A stretch of 64,000 nucleotides of DNA from an uncultured Bacteroidales bacterium (lineage in GTDB: Bacteria; Bacteroidota; Bacteroidia; Bacteroidales; UBA932), in NCBI GenBank assembly GCA_944323445.1, contig CALUSM010000004.1, positions 22,202 through 86,201 on the forward strand. Reading direction: 5' to 3'. Positions 56,712-64,000 of the stretch are shown here, piece by piece. The first letter of the stretch is position 1. Each line of letters starts with the position of its first letter. The position numbers and the translations under genes are program-made. Under the pieces are notes generated by a model. That model did not search any database and was not told the origin of the DNA. It saw only the letters and a list, made by a program, of their open reading frames with translations.

Positions 56712-58034
56712 TTAGAGAATCGTTCCGTCGGAGGTGATGCGTACGTTCCGCTCGCGGTCGCCGCGGCCTTCCAGTTCGATGAGGTAGTACTCGCTTTCGG
56801 GGGTCTGGATGTACTCGGCGTCATCGATACGATAATCCGGGTATTCCTTTGTCAAGGCGTTTGTCACTGCATCGGGCAGCTCGCTGATGCGGACATCCCA
56901 CTTGGAGCGGACCCATTCGCCGGCACCGTTGAAGTACACATCCTTTTCCCTGCCGTCATGCCAGATTTCCACTTCCAGATATCCGTCGTCCCAGTCCTGC
57001 TCCAGAATACGGGCGCCGGGATATTTCTCGGTGATGAATTCCTCAATGCTCCCGTCGACCATTCCGCCGCTTCCTCCGCCGCCGGGATTACCGCCATTGC
57101 CACCTACAGGGGTCACAGTACCGTCAGCATACACATCCACCTTGATGTCATCATCCCTGTACTCCAGCTCAAAACGGTAGAACTCACATTCAGGTGTCTC
57201 GTAGAAATCCACGTCATCAATCCGATAGTCACCGTACTCCGAAGCCCTGAGATAACCCATGATGTCATCGGGAACCTGACCCGGATGCAGCTCTGTACGG
57301 GTAAACATCCAGTTCTGGGAGGAGTCGAAAAAAAGCTCGCGGCATACCTTGCAGCCGTTCCCGTCCACATCGACTATCTCCACTTCCGTCATGCCGTCCT
57401 CGATATCTATATCCACTATTCGGGCATCGGGATAATGGGTCTTGATGAAATCCCAAATACTGCCTGAAGGACTGTCTGGAATATAGTCTCCGTAGTCATA
57501 GTCATCCTCCGCGTCTACTACCGTCTTGACCAGCACTCCGTCCTCCGTAAAATACAGGTCCACTTCCTGACGGACACCGTCAGCCGTAGTACCCTCGACC
57601 TCGATGATGTAGATGGTCTCCACACCGCCTCTGCGAAGCATGTCGATATCGTCGATACGCCAGTCGGCATACTCTGTCTCAGCGAATGCAGCCCAGACAG
57701 CATCCGGCACCATGCCCTGAGGGATGTCAGTCTCTGTCATCTGCCACTCATAGAGGGAGTCAAACCATGCAGAATAATTGACCAGCTGACTGTTATCTGA
57801 ACGGACTGCCGGAGAGAGACCGGCAGGAGCCTTGAAATCCGCGATATAGTAACCGTTTTTCTGCGACCACTTTACATCCTGCGCCTCCGGATAGAGGCCG
57901 TACAGTGCAGCCTGAAGTTCAGGAGCGGCTTCGATGTTCTGTAAGTTGTCCGGCCTCTGCTTATTGCAGGAGGCTGTAAGCAGCATAAGGGATAGGATAC
58001 ACCCTGATACAATAAGTTTAAAATTCGTCTTCAT
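56712..58034 (-). CDS. Lipoprotein with three tandem PepSY-like (DUF2874) units
   Basis: A 440-aa protein with a lipoprotein signal (LMLLTASC, Cys about 23). It contains three related stretches of about 130 residues, each with a YP(E/D/G)A segment (YPEAQDVKW, YPDARIVDI, YPGARILEQ) and a later YxDxRIDD segment (YADWRIDDIDM, YGDYRIDDVDF, YPDYRIDDAEY). A Gly-rich linker (GGNGGNPGGGGSGG) precedes the last unit. This is the PepSY-like BLIP-type fold that is abundant in the Bacteroidales periplasm; the function is unknown. It follows the smaller PepSY-like gene and the two-component genes in one direction. Confidence 0.82.
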   Translation of the reverse strand: MKTNFKLIVSGCILSLMLLTASCNKQRPDNLQNIEAAPELQAALYGLYPEAQDVKWSQKNGYYIADFKAPAGLSPAVRSDNSQLVNYSAWFDSLYEWQMTETDIPQGMVPDAVWAAFAETEYADWRIDDIDMLRRGGVETIYIIEVEGTTADGVRQEVDLYFTEDGVLVKTVVDAEDDYDYGDYIPDSPSGSIWDFIKTHYPDARIVDIDIEDGMTEVEIVDVDGNGCKVCRELFFDSSQNWMFTRTELHPGQVPDDIMGYLRASEYGDYRIDDVDFYETPECEFYRFELEYRDDDIKVDVYADGTVTPVGGNGGNPGGGGSGGMVDGSIEEFITEKYPGARILEQDWDDGYLEVEIWHDGREKDVYFNGAGEWVRSKWDVRISELPDAVTNALTKEYPDYRIDDAEYIQTPESEYYLIELEGRGDRERNVRITSDGTIL

Positions 58035-58107
58035 AAATGATTGTTTAAAATGTTAAAAAAATCTGCGCTTAATGCCCGCCCTTCGGAAATGTGACACTCT
58101 GCGTAAA

Positions 58108-58140
58108 ACGGGTCCCGGGAACGATACTTCCGGAACCCGT
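58108..58140 (-). terminator. Terminator after the small PepSY-like gene
   Basis: Stem ACGGGTTCCGGAA with its near-complement, followed on the minus strand by TTTT, 34 nt beyond the stop at 58174. Confidence 0.65.
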
Positions 58141-58173
58141 CTTAGAGTTATACATTATGGTTGTCACACGCGG

Positions 58174-58614
58174 CTAGTCATCCATGTCGATAAGGTTGTA
58201 ATACAGGTCGAACGTAAGCTCCAGACCATTGGTAAGCTCTACCTCTATATCACGGCGGTCACGGTCGATTGAATGTACCTGCACTCCGGGGAAATTGCTG
58301 TTGACATACGTCATGATCTGCTCGGGCACTATGCCTGCGGGAAGTACTGAATACTTGCAGTTTACCTCTTTCCACTGGCCGTCCTTGTAGAACTCGATCT
58401 TGATGGAATTGGTGAACATCACCTCGTAACGCACTTCCATGAAGTCGCGCTCCTCCTTGGCAAAGGATACTTTCTGGTCAGCGAAATAGGTGTTTACAAA
58501 CTCCTGAGCGGCTACGGGAAGCTGGTTGAACTGAATCGGGCGGTCGTGGTCGGCGCGGGCTGAGGTCACGGAGAGGAGCAGCATGGCGGCTGCGAGGATC
58601 ATAATCTTTTTCAT
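58174..58614 (-). CDS. Small periplasmic PepSY-like protein
   Basis: A 146-aa protein with a signal peptide (LLLSVTSARA) and two PepSY-like (DUF2874) halves: FNQLPVAAQEFVNTYFADQKVSFAKEE and LPAGIVPEQIMTYVNSNFPGVQVHSIDRD. Start at MKKIMIL (58614). Related proteins are often encoded next to OmpR-type two-component systems, as here (histidine kinase 84 nt upstream), so it may modulate the sensor or be its regulon member. A weak -7-like AATCTTTG stands about 50 nt upstream. Confidence 0.82.
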   Translation of the reverse strand: MKKIMILAAAMLLLSVTSARADHDRPIQFNQLPVAAQEFVNTYFADQKVSFAKEERDFMEVRYEVMFTNSIKIEFYKDGQWKEVNCKYSVLPAGIVPEQIMTYVNSNFPGVQVHSIDRDRRDIEVELTNGLELTFDLYYNLIDMDD

Positions 58615-58697
58615 ATTCTTTACTTTTTTTAAAATTAATACTGTTTCTTTTGTTTTACGGTGCAAAGATTATCCCCGATTCTGAAATAAATTTAAAA

Positions 58698-59963
58698 TTA
58701 TCTCCATTTTACAGAAAAAATGTGCATTTTTTCCTCAAATCTGTATTTCACCTCCAGATCATAGTACCTCTGCACCGCCCCGACTATAGCCAGACCCAGG
58801 CCCAGGGAGCCCTCGCGGCCTCCGCTCTTGTAGAACCGGTCGAAGATGTGGTCCGCGTCAAGCGGTGTTTCTCCGGTATTGGCTATCTCCAGGGTCCTGC
58901 CTTTAATACTGATGCTGATCCTCCCGTGTGCGGGCGTATATATAAAGGCATTCTTGAGCAGATTGCCGGTCAAGGTCCGGGCCAGGGATTCATTCATCCT
59001 CACCACCAGACTGTCGGGACGGGGAAAATCGACTTTTATCTCCTTGTCTTCGTATATCTCTGAGAAAACCTCCACGCTCTCCTGCACGAGGGAGGGGATG
59101 AAGACATCGGTGCTTTCGGGGAACTGGCCGTTGTCTATCTTGGTCAGCAGGAGGAGGGTCTTGTTGAGACGAACCACCCCTCCCAGAGTACGCTGGATAC
59201 CCAGCAGCTCGCCTATCTGCCTCTCGTCCAGCTCCGTGTTGTCCAGCAGCCACTCGATGCGGTTGCCCATGACCGCCAGAGGGGTCTGAAGCTCGTGCGA
59301 GGCGTTGCCTATGAACTCCTTCTGCGCCTCGAAGGCCTCCTCATAGCGGTTGAGGGCCTTTTCAGCGGCCACATTGAGCTTCTGGAACTCGGTGATGTCG
59401 GTCGGATTGTCCAGCGGAGGGTTCTTGGCGCCTATCCTGAAACGGTCCAGCCAGCCCAGGAGACGGTAGAGCGGACGCATGTTGCGGTAGAAGACCAGAA
59501 TCGTCACCAATATGACTGTCAGCAGCAGGGAAAAATACAGAATCACTATCCATACAAGGGTGGACTGCATGAGTTCCTGCTTGTCTATCGTCGGGGTATA
59601 GGCCTTGAGGAGGTAGTAGTTGTCGCTGTCTGTACGGAATACCGTGGTAAGCACCCTGGCGGGCTCGCGGCCTATGGAAGGGAACTGCTCGTCGTTGAAA
59701 TAATAACGTATGGATGGATGGTCCTGGGCGAACTGCTCCCCGATCGGGATGATGTCGTAGATGATGTTTGCTCCTACGTTGGAGGGCAGTTCCTGACCGG
59801 AGAGCATGCGGGCAATGACCTTGTCGGTGAACTCATCCAGAGCGTCATCGGTTTCGTCATTGACCTCGTTCAGGGTCCGGAAATAGAAAAAGCCGGCCCA
59901 GATAGCCATCAGGGGCAGGAGCACCAGCGCCAGGCGCATGGCTATGCGGTACATCAGCTTCAT
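58698..59963 (-). CDS. Sensor histidine kinase
   Basis: A 421-aa membrane kinase: transmembrane helices near 8-28 and 137-158 around a periplasmic sensor of about 110 residues, then a HAMP-like linker, a HisKA domain with the phospho-acceptor His223 in NASHELQTPLA, and a HATPase domain (NLLKNAFIYTPAHG; GLGLAIVGAVQRYY). It overlaps nothing but starts 1 nt after the response-regulator stop, so the two are translated together. The signal is unknown. Confidence 0.95.
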   Translation of the reverse strand: MKLMYRIAMRLALVLLPLMAIWAGFFYFRTLNEVNDETDDALDEFTDKVIARMLSGQELPSNVGANIIYDIIPIGEQFAQDHPSIRYYFNDEQFPSIGREPARVLTTVFRTDSDNYYLLKAYTPTIDKQELMQSTLVWIVILYFSLLLTVILVTILVFYRNMRPLYRLLGWLDRFRIGAKNPPLDNPTDITEFQKLNVAAEKALNRYEEAFEAQKEFIGNASHELQTPLAVMGNRIEWLLDNTELDERQIGELLGIQRTLGGVVRLNKTLLLLTKIDNGQFPESTDVFIPSLVQESVEVFSEIYEDKEIKVDFPRPDSLVVRMNESLARTLTGNLLKNAFIYTPAHGRISISIKGRTLEIANTGETPLDADHIFDRFYKSGGREGSLGLGLAIVGAVQRYYDLEVKYRFEEKMHIFSVKWR

Positions 59964-59964
59964 A

Positions 59965-60639
59965 TCACTTGACCAGCTTATATCCGAAACCGTACACGGC
60001 CTTGATCTCGATGTCGGCTCCTGCCGCCTGGAGCTTGCGGCGCAGGTTCTTCATCTGCGCGTAGACGAAGTGGTAGTCATCGGCCTGGTCGGCGTGGTCG
60101 CCCCAAACGGCTTCGGCAAGGACGGACTTGTCTACCAGATGATTGGGCCGCTGCATGAAATAGAGCAGTATATCGAACTCTTTTTTAAGCAGTTCCACCT
60201 GTTTACCGGCCACCTCCACATAACCGTTCTCGGGCTGGATGGTGACATTGCCGTATTCGATGGTGAGGTTGCCGCCGGTCCGTCCTCTGCGGAGCACGCT
60301 GCGGATACGGGCCTTGAGCTCGGCCATATGGAAGGGCTTGGGCAGGTAGTCGTCAGCCCCGTGCTCCAGGCCGTAGACCTTGTCGTCCAGGGAGTCCTTG
60401 GCCGAGATGATGATGACGTTTTCCCGTTTCTGCATGTGCTTGATGTGATCCAGCAGCTGGAGGCCGCTGCCGCCCGGAAGCATGATGTCCAGCAGGATAC
60501 AGTCATAACTGTAGCCTGACACCTTGACGTCCGCCTCATCGAAGGTGGATGCCGTCTCGACCACATAACCCTCATCCGTCAGGGCCCTCAGCATCAGCTC
60601 CCTGAGCGAGGAGTCATCCTCAACAATAAGCAGTTTCAT
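59965..60639 (-). CDS. OmpR/PhoB-family response regulator
   Basis: A 224-aa regulator with a receiver domain (acidic pair ED near 7-9, phospho-acceptor Asp51 in LLDIMLPGGSG, Lys in IISAKD) and a C-terminal winged helix (KKEFDILLYFMQRPNHLVDKSVL; YAQMKNLRRKL). It forms a pair with the following kinase. A -7 box TAAATTTG lies on the minus strand at 60665-60672, about 25 nt before the start. Confidence 0.96.
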   Translation of the reverse strand: MKLLIVEDDSSLRELMLRALTDEGYVVETASTFDEADVKVSGYSYDCILLDIMLPGGSGLQLLDHIKHMQKRENVIIISAKDSLDDKVYGLEHGADDYLPKPFHMAELKARIRSVLRRGRTGGNLTIEYGNVTIQPENGYVEVAGKQVELLKKEFDILLYFMQRPNHLVDKSVLAEAVWGDHADQADDYHFVYAQMKNLRRKLQAAGADIEIKAVYGFGYKLVK

Positions 60640-60664
60640 ACGTATGTCTTTTCAGATTGAGATA

Positions 60665-60725
60665 CAAATTTATGGAGTAATTCTGAAAAGAATCTGAATT
60701 TATCCGGAAAATAAGCCTATATTTG
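60665..60725. promoter_or_regulatory. Divergent -7 boxes for the response regulator and tRNA-Pro
   Basis: TAAATTTG on the minus strand (60665-60672) for the two-component operon, TATATTTG on the plus strand (60718-60725) ending 15 nt before the tRNA. Confidence 0.6.
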
Positions 60726-60740
60726 CACCTCACAATCAAT

Positions 60741-60814
60741 CGGGGTGTGGCGCAGTTGGCTAGCGCACCTGCTTTGGGAGCAGGGGGTCGAAGGTTCGAG
60801 TCCTTTTACCCCGA
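60741..60814 (+). tRNA. tRNA-Pro (anticodon TGG)
   Basis: A 74-nt cloverleaf. Acceptor CGGGGTG pairs with TACCCCG (one G-T). The anticodon stem CCTGC/GCAGG encloses TTTGGGA, giving TGG. The T-arm has GGTTCGAGTCC. No encoded CCA. The stop codon of the convergent gene begins at the very next base. Confidence 0.96.
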
Positions 60815-61795
60815 CTACAGGGCCAGAGAGCCGAAGGTCTTCATGAACTGAACCCTCTCGTACATGGCAGGATCAGGGATGGTGGAGTAGCTCAGGCGGC
60901 CGCGGATCTGGGAGAGGCTTTCCACATTGTTCTTTTCGAGGAAAGCAGCTATTTTCCCGTTGAATTCCTTTATGACGGCGGGTCCGTGCTTGTAAATCAC
61001 AGAACATACCTGAACGGCATCGGCACCGGCAAGAATCATCTTGAGGGCATTTTCAGCACTGTGCACGCCTGTGGTGGTGGCGATGTCTATCTTTACGGCT
61101 GATGCAAGAATGGCGGTCCAGCGCAGGATCTCGGCATACTCACCCTCATGTGAGAGGGGAGCGGCCGGCACCAGGCAGAACTTCTCCAGGTCGATGTCTG
61201 GTGTGAAGAAACGGTTAAATATCACCACTCCCTTGGCTCCGGCAGAGGCTATGCGGTCCACGAAATTGACTATGCTGGAGAAGTGGGGGCCTATCTTTAC
61301 GGCTACGGGAATCCTAAGCTCAGAAGCTATCGAGCGGACTACGCTGACATAGCCGTCCTCGATGGCTGCAGGAGAGGTTCTGGGATCCAGGGCCAGGTCG
61401 TAGAGGTTGATCTCCAAAGCATCGGCTCCGGCAGCCTCGATCTGACGGGCATACTCGACCCACTCTCCGGGACTGTAGCAGTTGATGCTGGCTATGACAG
61501 GTATTGAGACGGCATCTTTAAGTGCGCGTACCTTCTCGGTATACTGCGCGATGGAGTTGGAACGGATGTAGGCATGGAGATAGTCGTCCATCTCCGGATA
61601 GGAGTGTCCCGCTGAGGCCATGAACTCCACCTCACCGCGGATCTGCTCCTCGAAGAGGGACTTCATGACCACGGCTCCGGCACCGCAGCTTTCCATTTCC
61701 TTAACTTTGTCGACATCGGCTGTCAGCGAGCAGCTGCTGACCATTATGGGACTCTTGAGGTCCAGGCCAAGATACTTCACGTCTGTTGTTGCCAT
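60815..61795 (-). CDS. Dihydroorotate dehydrogenase-like flavoprotein
   Basis: A 326-aa TIM-barrel protein of the PyrD/class 1 group: YLGLDLKSPIMVSSCSLTAD, IPVIASINCYSPGEW, ALEINLYDLALDPRTS, PVAVKIGPHFSSI, and the FMN-phosphate end GADAVQVCSVIYKHG. It differs from true PyrD around the active-site loop, and these 'dihydroorotate dehydrogenase-like' proteins often occur beside a normal pyrD elsewhere, so substrate is uncertain. It lies 18 nt after glyS on the same strand. Confidence 0.85.
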   Translation of the reverse strand: MATTDVKYLGLDLKSPIMVSSCSLTADVDKVKEMESCGAGAVVMKSLFEEQIRGEVEFMASAGHSYPEMDDYLHAYIRSNSIAQYTEKVRALKDAVSIPVIASINCYSPGEWVEYARQIEAAGADALEINLYDLALDPRTSPAAIEDGYVSVVRSIASELRIPVAVKIGPHFSSIVNFVDRIASAGAKGVVIFNRFFTPDIDLEKFCLVPAAPLSHEGEYAEILRWTAILASAVKIDIATTTGVHSAENALKMILAGADAVQVCSVIYKHGPAVIKEFNGKIAAFLEKNNVESLSQIRGRLSYSTIPDPAMYERVQFMKTFGSLAL

Positions 61796-61813
61796 AGCTG
61801 TAGTTTTTTTTTG

Positions 61814-63364
61814 TTATCCTATTTTGTTCAGTTTTTTCATGACTGTCCTGAAGTCCGTCCTCTCGCGGATAATCCTGCCGACCTCCGCTACGGGTATGCG
61901 CTCCTGGGACATGGTGTCGCGATCGCGGATGGTCACGCAGTTGTCCTCCTTGGTCTGATGGTCCACGGTGATGCAGAACGGTGTGCCGATGGCATCCTGA
62001 CGGCGGTAGCGCTTGCCGATGCTGTCCTTCTCGTCATACTGGCAGTTGAAGTCAAACTTAAGGTCGTCGATGATATCGCGGGCAATCTCAGGCAGCCCGT
62101 CCTTCTTGACCAGAGGCAGTACTGCAAGTTTCACGGGAGCCAGCACGGGAGGAATGCGGAGGACTACCCTCTCCTCTCCGTTTTCCAACTTCTCCTCGCA
62201 GTAAGCGGCAGAAAGCACGGCCAGGAACATCCTGTCCAGTCCGATGGAGGTCTCCACTACGTAGGGAGTGTAGCTCTCTCCGGTCTCGGGGTCGAAGTAC
62301 TGTATCTTGCGGCCTGAGAACTTCTGATGGTTGCCCAGGTCGAAGTCCGTGCGGGAGTGAATGCCCTCGAGCTCCTTGAAGCCGAAGGGGAATTCAAATT
62401 CAATATCAGTGGCGGCGTTGGCGTAGTGGGCCAGCTTCTCGTGGTCATGGAAGCGGTACTTCTCGTCGCCGAGGCCGAGGGCCTTGTGCCACTGCAGGCG
62501 GGCCTCCTTCCATTTGGCGAACCACTCGAGTTCCGAGCCGGGACGCACGAAGAACTGCATCTCCATCTGCTCGAACTCCCTCATGCGGAAGATGAACTGA
62601 CGGGCCACTATCTCGTTGCGGAAAGCCTTGCCTATCTGGGCTATTCCGAAAGGAATCTTCATACGGCCGGTCTTCTGGACATTCAGGAAGTTGACAAATA
62701 TGCCCTGGGCTGTCTCGGGACGGAGGTAGATGATGCCGTCCTCTCCGGAGATGTTGCCGAGCTGGGTGGAGAACATCAGGTTGAACTGACGCACCTCTGT
62801 CCAGTTCTTGGTACCTGAGACGGGGCAGACGATGCCACAGTCGATGATGATGTCGCGCAGCCCCTGAAGGTCGTTGGCATTGAGGGCGGCCGTCATGCGC
62901 TCACGCACCTCGTCCATCTTCTGCTGATTGCGCAGAACGTTGGGATTGGTGGCACGGAACTGGGCCTCGTCGAAGCTCTCGCCGAACTTGCGGCGGCCTT
63001 TCTCCACATCCTTGGCAATCTTCTCCTCGAGCTTGGCTATGTAGTCCTCGATGAGCACGTCGGCACGGTAGCGCTTCTTGGAATCCTTGTTGTCGATCAG
63101 AGGGTCGTTGAAGGCTCCCACGTGACCTGAGGCCTGCCAGATCTTAGGGTGCATGAAGATAGCGGAATCGATACCGACTATATTCTCGTTGAGGCGCACC
63201 ATGGCGTCCCACCAGTATTTCTTGATATTGTTCTTGAGCTCCACGCCCATCTGTCCGTAGTCATAGACGGCGCTGAGTCCGTCATAAATCTCACTTGAGG
63301 GAAAAACGAAGCCATACTCCTTGGCATGGGCGGTAAGTTGCTTGAATACTTCTTCCTGTGTCAT
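61814..63364 (-). CDS. glyS: Glycyl-tRNA synthetase, single-chain dimeric type
   Basis: A class II synthetase of the eukaryal/archaeal type (about 516 aa). Motif 1 region VFPSSEIYDGLSAVYDYGQMGVELKNN, motif 2 FRNEIVARQFIFRMREFEQMEMQFFV, and motif 3 SIGLDRMFLAVLSAAYCEE are clear, with a C-terminal anticodon-binding domain (VLPLVKKDGLPEIARDI). I start at the MTQEE Met (63364): the -7 box TATTTTTG at 63387-63394 would put transcription near 63382, after the alternative ATG at 63385. Confidence 0.96.
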   Translation of the reverse strand: MTQEEVFKQLTAHAKEYGFVFPSSEIYDGLSAVYDYGQMGVELKNNIKKYWWDAMVRLNENIVGIDSAIFMHPKIWQASGHVGAFNDPLIDNKDSKKRYRADVLIEDYIAKLEEKIAKDVEKGRRKFGESFDEAQFRATNPNVLRNQQKMDEVRERMTAALNANDLQGLRDIIIDCGIVCPVSGTKNWTEVRQFNLMFSTQLGNISGEDGIIYLRPETAQGIFVNFLNVQKTGRMKIPFGIAQIGKAFRNEIVARQFIFRMREFEQMEMQFFVRPGSELEWFAKWKEARLQWHKALGLGDEKYRFHDHEKLAHYANAATDIEFEFPFGFKELEGIHSRTDFDLGNHQKFSGRKIQYFDPETGESYTPYVVETSIGLDRMFLAVLSAAYCEEKLENGEERVVLRIPPVLAPVKLAVLPLVKKDGLPEIARDIIDDLKFDFNCQYDEKDSIGKRYRRQDAIGTPFCITVDHQTKEDNCVTIRDRDTMSQERIPVAEVGRIIRERTDFRTVMKKLNKIG

Positions 63365-63386
63365 GTGTTTATTGGAATTAATCATG

Positions 63387-63414
63387 CAAAAATAAGAATT
63401 ATTCCGTACTTTTG
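63387..63414. promoter_or_regulatory. Divergent -7 boxes for glyS and dsbD
   Basis: TATTTTTG on the minus strand (63387-63394) for glyS and TACTTTTG on the plus strand (63407-63414), 28 nt before the dsbD ATG. Confidence 0.55.
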
Positions 63415-63442
63415 CCCGAAGAAAATCTACAATAATACAAAT

Positions 63443-64000
63443 ATGAGACTCAAAAGAACAGTCATGGCCGTCTTAGCCGGCCTTATAGCCCTGTGCTCCA
63501 GCGCCCAGGGAGTAATCTCAGTAGACTCGAAAGCCTCCGTACTTCCCGACGGGAACGTCGAGCTGCTGCTGACCGTAAGCCTCGAGCCGGGCTGGTACAT
63601 GTACAGCACCGTGCCGGTGAGCGGCGGCCCGATGGCCACTTCCTTCACCGCCGACGAAAGCTCCGCCTTCACCCTCTCCGGAGGGCTGCAGGACGTGGAG
63701 GAGGCCCACGTCAAGCTGGACGAGGGCTTCGGCATCGACGTCAAGTACTTCGAGGGCACAGCGCAATTCCGCCAGGTCATCGTCCCCGCCTCGCAGGAGA
63801 GGTTCACAGTCACGGGACTGCTCGAGTTCCAGACATGCAACGGGCTCGAGTGCACCCTCAACGACAGCGAGGTGTCAGTAAAGGTCGACCCGGCGGCGGC
63901 CCCCTCCGCTGACTCAGCCGCTACCGCCAAGGGCAGCAAGGCCGGCGGCCAGGGCTTCTGGAGCTTCCTGCTCATAGCCTTCCTCGCCGGACTCGCCGGG
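63443..64000 (+). CDS. dsbD: Thiol:disulfide interchange protein DsbD, N-terminal part (3' end beyond the window)
   Basis: The frame from ATG 63443 is open to the window end (186 codons). It has a signal peptide (AVLAGLIALCSSAQG), then an N-terminal DsbD (DsbC-like, cDsbD-alpha) domain with LEPGWYMYST and the cysteine pair in FQTCNGLECTLN, an Ala/Gly-rich linker, and the first transmembrane helix of the central domain (FWSFLLIAFLAGLAG). DsbD carries electrons from cytoplasmic thioredoxin across the inner membrane. Confidence 0.85.
   Translation, partial: MRLKRTVMAVLAGLIALCSSAQGVISVDSKASVLPDGNVELLLTVSLEPGWYMYSTVPVSGGPMATSFTADESSAFTLSGGLQDVEEAHVKLDEGFGIDVKYFEGTAQFRQVIVPASQERFTVTGLLEFQTCNGLECTLNDSEVSVKVDPAAAPSADSAATAKGSKAGGQGFWSFLLIAFLAGLAG

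Noticed and set aside
63365..63442. Glycine riboswitch upstream of glyS
   Set aside because: The leader from the predicted promoter is only about 20 nt, too short for one.

Overview
The window looks like chromosomal DNA of a Bacteroidales bacterium, with moderately high GC and a gut-type gene content. Supporting signs are promoters of the Bacteroidetes form (TTTG about 19 nt before TAnnTTTG), weak or absent Shine-Dalgarno sites, many lipoproteins, fused SecDF, archaeal/eukaryal-type single-chain glycyl-tRNA synthetase, a C10 protease, an S-type sulfatase and a GH29/GH3 glycosidase. An Alistipes/Rikenellaceae-like or related genus would fit, but I cannot place it further from sequence alone. 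Stops TAA, TAG and TGA are all used normally.

Layout. 0-6 kb: end of an S37-type peptidase, a DUF2156 acyltransferase, a phosphopantetheinyl transferase, a DUF1648-type membrane protein, then tyrS-rbfA-lolE-like permease. 6.0-6.9 kb: a gene-free segment bounded by a perfect 23-bp inverted repeat, with nested inverted repeats and a possible 9-bp target duplication. 6.9-10.7 kb: an internally deleted transaldolase gene coupled to an arylsulfatase, then an ECF sigma factor with a probable anti-sigma partner and a lipoprotein. 10.7-15.4 kb (minus): a frameshifted AAA/DUF4143 ATPase, a histidine phosphatase, a membrane protein and groSL. 15.4-18.6 kb: Fic protein, tadA, a YqaA-like protein, tRNA-Gln and a thioredoxin-fold lipoprotein. 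18.5-21.5 kb (minus): acyltransferase and acyl-CoA synthetase.

21.6-29.1 kb (minus) is the accessory part of the window and is AT-richer. It holds two related modules. Each has a membrane-spanning TPR-HTH regulator followed by small beta-barrel-like secreted proteins. One module also carries a DUF3244-like protein and a C10 cysteine protease. The second regulator is a multiply broken pseudogene, one barrel gene is frameshifted, and another survives only as an internally deleted fragment.

29-43.7 kb: Na/Pi cotransporter, a HExxH beta-propeller/outer-membrane protein, uvrC, a fused PlsC-GNAT amino-acid-lipid synthase (OlsF type), and the compact minus-strand run SUI1-DUF4271-hemD-lipoprotein-rnpA-yidD, then a DUF2723 glycosyltransferase-like protein. 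43.8-53.1 kb (minus): a LuxE-like protein, tryptophanase, a GH29-GH3 fusion carrying an early amber codon and a frameshift, and secDF. 53.2-64 kb: a PD40/SPOR-like envelope protein, nfeD-floA, a two-component system with two PepSY-like periplasmic genes, tRNA-Pro, a dihydroorotate-dehydrogenase-like protein, glyS and the start of dsbD.

The clearest themes are gene decay (internal deletion, nonsense codons, single-base frameshifts), abutting divergent promoters, and the duplicated regulator/protease/barrel locus.
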